Part shown: piece after piece, positions 7,287 to 9,878 of the stretch
Position numbering within the stretch: the stretch's first letter is position 1
Layout: every line of letters begins with the position of its first letter
Assembly: GCA_002307115.1 (NCBI GenBank)
Contig: DBTP01000024.1
Location: 1,338 to 11,215, forward strand
DNA length: 9,878 bases
Direction of reading: 5' to 3'
Source of the DNA: Fibrobacter sp. UBA1313
GTDB taxonomy: Bacteria > Fibrobacterota > Fibrobacteria > Fibrobacterales > Fibrobacteraceae
The notes under the pieces: model-generated
Databases searched by the model: none
What the model saw: the letters and a program-made list of their open reading frames with translations, nothing else
What the model was told of the DNA's origin: nothing
Translations under genes and position numbers: made by a program

Positions 7287-8098
7287 TTGCGTTCCCCCCA
7301 TACTTTCCACGGCGCCTGTCCTTCTTTCCACATGGTATTCAGAGTGCTGTAATCTTTGTAGTGATCCATACAATGCCAGAAACCATCATAAGAAAACATG
7401 CGCAATTGATCTTTGTCGACAAGTTCTTGGAATGGTTTATCTTCAAGCACACAGGAATCCCCATCCAAGGAGTCCAGCAATTCGCGCTGGAAGACAAAAA
7501 AGCCTCCGTTGATATATCCCTTCATGGTGGGTTTTTCACGGAAAGAGTGAATGGAGCCGTCGGGTTCTGCTTCCACGATTCCAAAAGTCGTGGGCAAATG
7601 GACTCCGGTCATCGTCGCTATGCGCTGGTGACCTCGGTGAAAATCCAGCAAGGTTTTCAAGTTCACATCCGAAAGTCCATCGCCATAAGTGGCAAAAAAA
7701 GTATCCCCATGCAAATAGGGTTCGAGCCTTTTAATGCGGCCACCTGTCATGGTTTCTTCACCCGTATGCACTAGGGTAATTTCCCAGTCCTCAATTTCAG
7801 TACCCACCCCATCCGAATGAAACAAGCGGGCGGAACTATCCCGGAGATTAATCGTCACATTACGCTGACGCAACTGATAATCGGCAAAGAAATCCACAAT
7901 GGTATGCCCCTGGTGCCCGAGAGCGAGAACAAATTTGCGGACACCAAAATGAGCATAAATTTTCATAATATGCCAAAGGATCGGCTTTCCTCCGATTTCC
8001 ACCATGGGTTTCGGCCTGTCTTCAGCCACCGCGCGAATGCGGGTTCCCTGTCCGCCGCAAAGAATTATCGCCTGCATGTCTTCAATATTTGTCTGCAT
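7283..8098 (-). CDS. rfbF: Glucose-1-phosphate cytidylyltransferase
   Basis: 271 residues. Makes CDP-glucose from CTP and glucose-1-phosphate, feeding the dehydratase encoded next. The nucleotidyltransferase signature is AIILCGGQGTRI (15-20 glycine loop), then EDRPKPMVEIGGKPILWHIM (Lys30), which is closely typical of RfbF/DdhA. Further motifs are MTGGRIKRL, FATYGDGLSDV (metal Asp140 and Asp144), FREKP (187-190), INGGFFVF and FSYDGFWHCMD. The family length is about 257; the extra residues come from seven N-terminal residues and small loops. The start at 8098 has AGGAG at 8106-8110 with 7-nt spacing; the alternative Met at residue 8 has no comparable site. The stop overlaps the rfbG start. RmlA and GalU were excluded because the GGKPILWHIMKIY and MTGGRIKR blocks are characteristic of the CTP-using family. 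Confidence 0.95.
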   Translation of the reverse strand: MQTNIEDMQAIILCGGQGTRIRAVAEDRPKPMVEIGGKPILWHIMKIYAHFGVRKFVLALGHQGHTIVDFFADYQLRQRNVTINLRDSSARLFHSDGVGTEIEDWEITLVHTGEETMTGGRIKRLEPYLHGDTFFATYGDGLSDVNLKTLLDFHRGHQRIATMTGVHLPTTFGIVEAEPDGSIHSFREKPTMKGYINGGFFVFQRELLDSLDGDSCVLEDKPFQELVDKDQLRMFSYDGFWHCMDHYKDYSTLNTMWKEGQAPWKVWGERK

Positions 8099-8105
8099 AA
8101 TAGAT

Positions 8106-8111
8106 CTCCTA
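8106..8111 (-). promoter_or_regulatory. Shine-Dalgarno site of rfbF overlapping the upstream stop codon
   Basis: The coding strand reads TAGGAG: the TAG stop of the outer-membrane protein gene (8109-8111) is embedded in the AGGAG ribosome site of rfbF, 7 nt before its ATG. This ties translation of the two genes together and supports one transcript. Confidence 0.7.
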
Positions 8112-9167
8112 AAAATTTCGTTGAATGTTTACTTTTGCTTTGAACACCTTGTAGGCATCCTCATTCCAGAATTGCATCTGCTTCCAAGGAGTGAGTTCCG
8201 CACTTAAATCGGTTCCCAATTGCCAATCCGCGCTACGGAAAAGCCAAGACGTGGAAAACTTGAAAGGAGCCGTGCCCCAGTCTTTAATTTGTTTGTTATC
8301 CCATTCTCTTATCTGTCCCGAAAGTAAAGGCACGCTCATCATCATCGTCCATTCTGCACGGGAAGATTGCCAGAGACCCGCCTCTGCAATGACAGAAACC
8401 GCACCACTCCAAATCGGAGCCGCCGCCGGATACCAGGAATATTTATACTCCGTTTCCGTAGTCGTGGGTTCCTGAGTGGTACGATCCGCATGGGAAAAAG
8501 CACAGGACCAACCCCAAGCAAGGCCCGGCTTCGCTGTAGGAAGCCAGTAGGCAATCGCCTGGAAAATCCAAGGTTCCGGGGGTTGCAAAAGGGTATCGTT
8601 CAGAGTGCGAATCTCGGATTGGGGACTCAACCATTTTTCAGCACTGATGCTACTTGTCAGAGTGCCGTCAGCATCCTTATAGTTCAATCCGGCTTCAGCC
8701 AAATTGCGCGTGGTTCCCAAAGAAAGCGGTAAAGGATACTCCGAAAAGGGCTCGCGTTTTAGCAAAACATAAGGTTTCCACTCGGAGCCCCCCGATCTGC
8801 GGAGAGACTTCGCGAAAGTCAGACTCCCGCCCAACCCCGTCACTTCAGTCGTTGCATTATCGGAAATGGAAACCGAAAACCAATTGGTTCCCCACAAATA
8901 CCACGCGCTAGCTTCAAAAAACAAAGCGTTCCCGCGAAAGGCCAAGATACCATCCAATTCATCCTGAAGACGATAACCGCTCCAGCGGGCGTTCAGTGAC
9001 TGACCCCTTTTATCGCCATCAGTATGACTCCACCGCAATGCATCCTGCTGCATCTGATAGCCGCTACCATCCGCAAGACCCGAGCCCTCATAGCCCATAT
9101 TCCAAGAAGCGAAAATCGTCGAAGCCGCAATACAAATGAAGAGGAGTATGTTGAGAATATTTTTCAC
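8109..9167 (-). CDS. Outer-membrane beta-barrel protein, candidate polysaccharide exit porin
   Basis: 352 residues. Signal peptide MKNILNILLFICIAASTIFA, probable cleavage after Ala20. The mature chain is rich in Trp/Tyr and in alternating strands separated by polar loops, such as SLNARWSGYRLQDELDGI, ALFFEASAWYLWG and PFKFSTSWLFRSADWQLG. It ends KAKVNIQRNF with a terminal Phe, the classical beta-signal for outer-membrane barrel assembly. There are no Cys in the mature part and no enzymatic motif. The length suits roughly 14-16 strands, comparable with the barrel part of BcsC or PgaA or with AlgE/YaiO-like proteins, but I do not recognise a named family. It is the first gene of the operon, starts with GTG inside a small hairpin loop, and lacks a strong Shine-Dalgarno site. 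The polysaccharide-exit role is inferred from context. Confidence 0.8.
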   Translation of the reverse strand: MKNILNILLFICIAASTIFASWNMGYEGSGLADGSGYQMQQDALRWSHTDGDKRGQSLNARWSGYRLQDELDGILAFRGNALFFEASAWYLWGTNWFSVSISDNATTEVTGLGGSLTFAKSLRRSGGSEWKPYVLLKREPFSEYPLPLSLGTTRNLAEAGLNYKDADGTLTSSISAEKWLSPQSEIRTLNDTLLQPPEPWIFQAIAYWLPTAKPGLAWGWSCAFSHADRTTQEPTTTETEYKYSWYPAAAPIWSGAVSVIAEAGLWQSSRAEWTMMMSVPLLSGQIREWDNKQIKDWGTAPFKFSTSWLFRSADWQLGTDLSAELTPWKQMQFWNEDAYKVFKAKVNIQRNF

Positions 9168-9175
9168 ATTCTCAA
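9151..9175 (-). repeat. Perfect 8-bp inverted repeat enclosing the GTG start of the first operon gene
   Basis: The arms TTGAGAAT and ATTCTCAA are exact reverse complements separated by 9 nt, and that loop contains the GTG start codon (9165-9167). In mRNA it could form a small hairpin over the initiation site; as DNA it could be an operator dyad. It is AT-rich and short, so chance is possible. Confidence 0.45.
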
Positions 9176-9249
9176 TATAGGCGCCCTATGAGGGAAAAAG
9201 CCTATTAAACGTATCGGCGCATCAAATTCCGATTAAAAAATTAATCACT
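9168..9249 (-). promoter_or_regulatory. Intergenic leader and presumed promoter region of the polysaccharide operon
   Basis: The only sizeable gap upstream of the operon, so its promoter is expected here or further upstream. A TATATT at 9174-9179 resembles a -10 box, but at the expected spacing the -35 position reads GGCTTT, a poor match, and transcription would begin almost at the GTG codon (a near-leaderless transcript). A 13-bp dyad ATAGG-N3-CCTAT (9177-9189) overlaps this site and could be an operator. No riboswitch-like fold is recognised. The promoter call is weak. Confidence 0.3.
9231..9246 (-). terminator. Weak AT-rich hairpin just after the upstream gene, possible terminator
   Basis: GATTAA-TTTT-TTAATC forms a perfect 6-bp stem with a 4-nt loop three bases after the TGA at 9250. 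The stem has one G-C pair and no U-tract follows, so it is unlikely to be an efficient intrinsic terminator; partial read-through into the operon is possible. Confidence 0.25.
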
Positions 9250-9878
9250 TCATTTCACATTGCAATGAGCATCAACCACAATCGGCTGAGACTGTTTTTG
9301 CAAGTTTTGAGAGCCCCCGACAGCACCCGATGCAGAATTTTGTTTCGAATTCGAGCCAGTTGTCCCAAGCGTCCCCAAAGAAGCTTCTCTACACGCCCCC
9401 GCCAAGACAAGCGTCCATGAATAAGTGGTGCCGTCGCAATACGCCACCAATTCCCCACGACCCGCATGAACGGAATCCAAAACAAAAGTACCCGTGGCAT
9501 CCGCGAAAACAGTTTCTGAGAAACCTACCATTTGCACCTCTGCATTCGCACATTCGGGAAGGGGAAGCACCCCAGACAATTGAATGGAGCGATACAAGCC
9601 TACTTTTCCGAGTGCCAAGGTATCCCCATTAAAAGACAAATTCCGTATCTGTGCATACAAACTATCATTCCAGTTTAAGCGCAACATATATTCTCCCGTA
9701 TCCGCTGGAGACAAAGAAAAATTGCCATCAATGTCGCTATAAACCGTATCCAGCACAGTCTCCTGATATTCTGAATCCACCCATTCCACACGGGCGAGAA
9801 TAATTTCACTTGAAAAAAGCGTTTCGTTCGATAAAGAATCCACAGTCATTCCATAAATAAAGCTTTCTCCATCGGAAC
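9250..9878 (-). CDS. Secreted protein with carboxypeptidase-regulatory-like (CnaB-type) repeats, 5' end beyond window
   Basis: 208 C-terminal residues are visible; the frame stays open to the window edge (SDGESFIYGMTVDSL), so the true start lies outside and the Met at 9849 is internal. Two beta-sandwich-like units follow. The first runs from SIYGMTVDS through VYSDIDGNFSLSPADTGEYMLRL to LALGKVGL; the second runs from SIQLSGVLPLP through FADATGTFVLDSVHAGRGELV. The D-x-x-G-x-F-x-L...G-x-Y/L pattern is typical of carboxypeptidase-regulatory-like domains. The tail is Ser/Asn/Gln-rich (GSNSKQNSASG) and ends VVDAHCNVK. Such repeats are common in Fibrobacter lipoproteins, but the signal peptide cannot be seen here. 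It lies 82 bp upstream of the operon in the same direction; whether it is co-transcribed or related in function is unknown. Confidence 0.75.
   Translation of the reverse strand, partial: SDGESFIYGMTVDSLSNETLFSSEIILARVEWVDSEYQETVLDTVYSDIDGNFSLSPADTGEYMLRLNWNDSLYAQIRNLSFNGDTLALGKVGLYRSIQLSGVLPLPECANAEVQMVGFSETVFADATGTFVLDSVHAGRGELVAYCDGTTYSWTLVLAGACREASLGTLGTTGSNSKQNSASGAVGGSQNLQKQSQPIVVDAHCNVK

Noticed and set aside
7287..7373. In-frame start of rfbG upstream of 7286
   Set aside because: The added residues lie inside rfbF and are not part of the family; the ATGA junction with a G-rich ribosome site fixes the start at 7286.
7283..8098. Assignment as dTDP-glucose or UDP-glucose pyrophosphorylase (RmlA/GalU)
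   Set aside because: The conserved blocks GGKPILWHIMKIY and MTGGRIKR, plus the adjacent CDP-glucose 4,6-dehydratase, fit the cytidylyltransferase family.
1..9878. tRNA, rRNA, CRISPR array, insertion sequence or prophage
   Set aside because: No cloverleaf-like sequence, regularly spaced direct repeats, transposase or integrase motifs were seen; the Ser-codon runs are coding low complexity, not CRISPR repeats.

Overview
All the genes supported in this window lie on the minus strand. The Ser-rich linker right after a lipobox in the 433-residue lipoprotein, the CnaB/carboxypeptidase-regulatory-like secreted protein at the right edge, a GC content judged by eye to be near 50%, and a double-membrane secretion set (signal peptides, an outer-membrane barrel) together suggest a Fibrobacterota-type bacterium (Fibrobacter or a relative). 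This is an inference from style, not from a database match.

Layout in transcription order (right to left). At 9250-9878 is the 3' part of a secreted protein with carboxypeptidase-regulatory-like repeats. An intergenic leader of about 80 bp (9168-9249) holds several small dyads. Then comes a tightly packed run of eight genes from 9167 to 700: an outer-membrane beta-barrel protein; glucose-1-phosphate cytidylyltransferase (rfbF); CDP-glucose 4,6-dehydratase (rfbG); an extended SDR epimerase/reductase; a signal-peptide TPR protein; a multi-pass GT2 glycan synthase of the BcsA type; a membrane-anchored GH26-like glycoside hydrolase; and a lipoprotein with a Ser-rich linker and a beta-propeller. 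Junctions are 10-bp gaps or overlaps (ATGA, TAATG, 23 bp), so this is almost certainly one operon with translational coupling. A 202-bp spacer without a gene (498-699) follows, then the start of purN (1-497, cut by the window edge).

Read together, the eight genes look like a self-contained synthase-dependent exopolysaccharide system. Two or three cytoplasmic enzymes make a CDP-6-deoxyhexose. An inner-membrane GT2 polymerises and translocates a glycan. A GH26-like enzyme on the periplasmic face trims or releases chains, a TPR protein bridges the periplasm, a beta-barrel provides the outer-membrane exit, and a propeller lipoprotein may act at the outer membrane or surface. The parts correspond in role to BcsA/BcsZ/BcsC or Alg/Pga modules, but the BcsC role is split over two genes, the hydrolase is GH26-like rather than GH8, the synthase has no visible PilZ domain, and the precursor genes belong to the CDP-deoxyhexose route. 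The polymer and the real donor of the synthase cannot be read from sequence alone.
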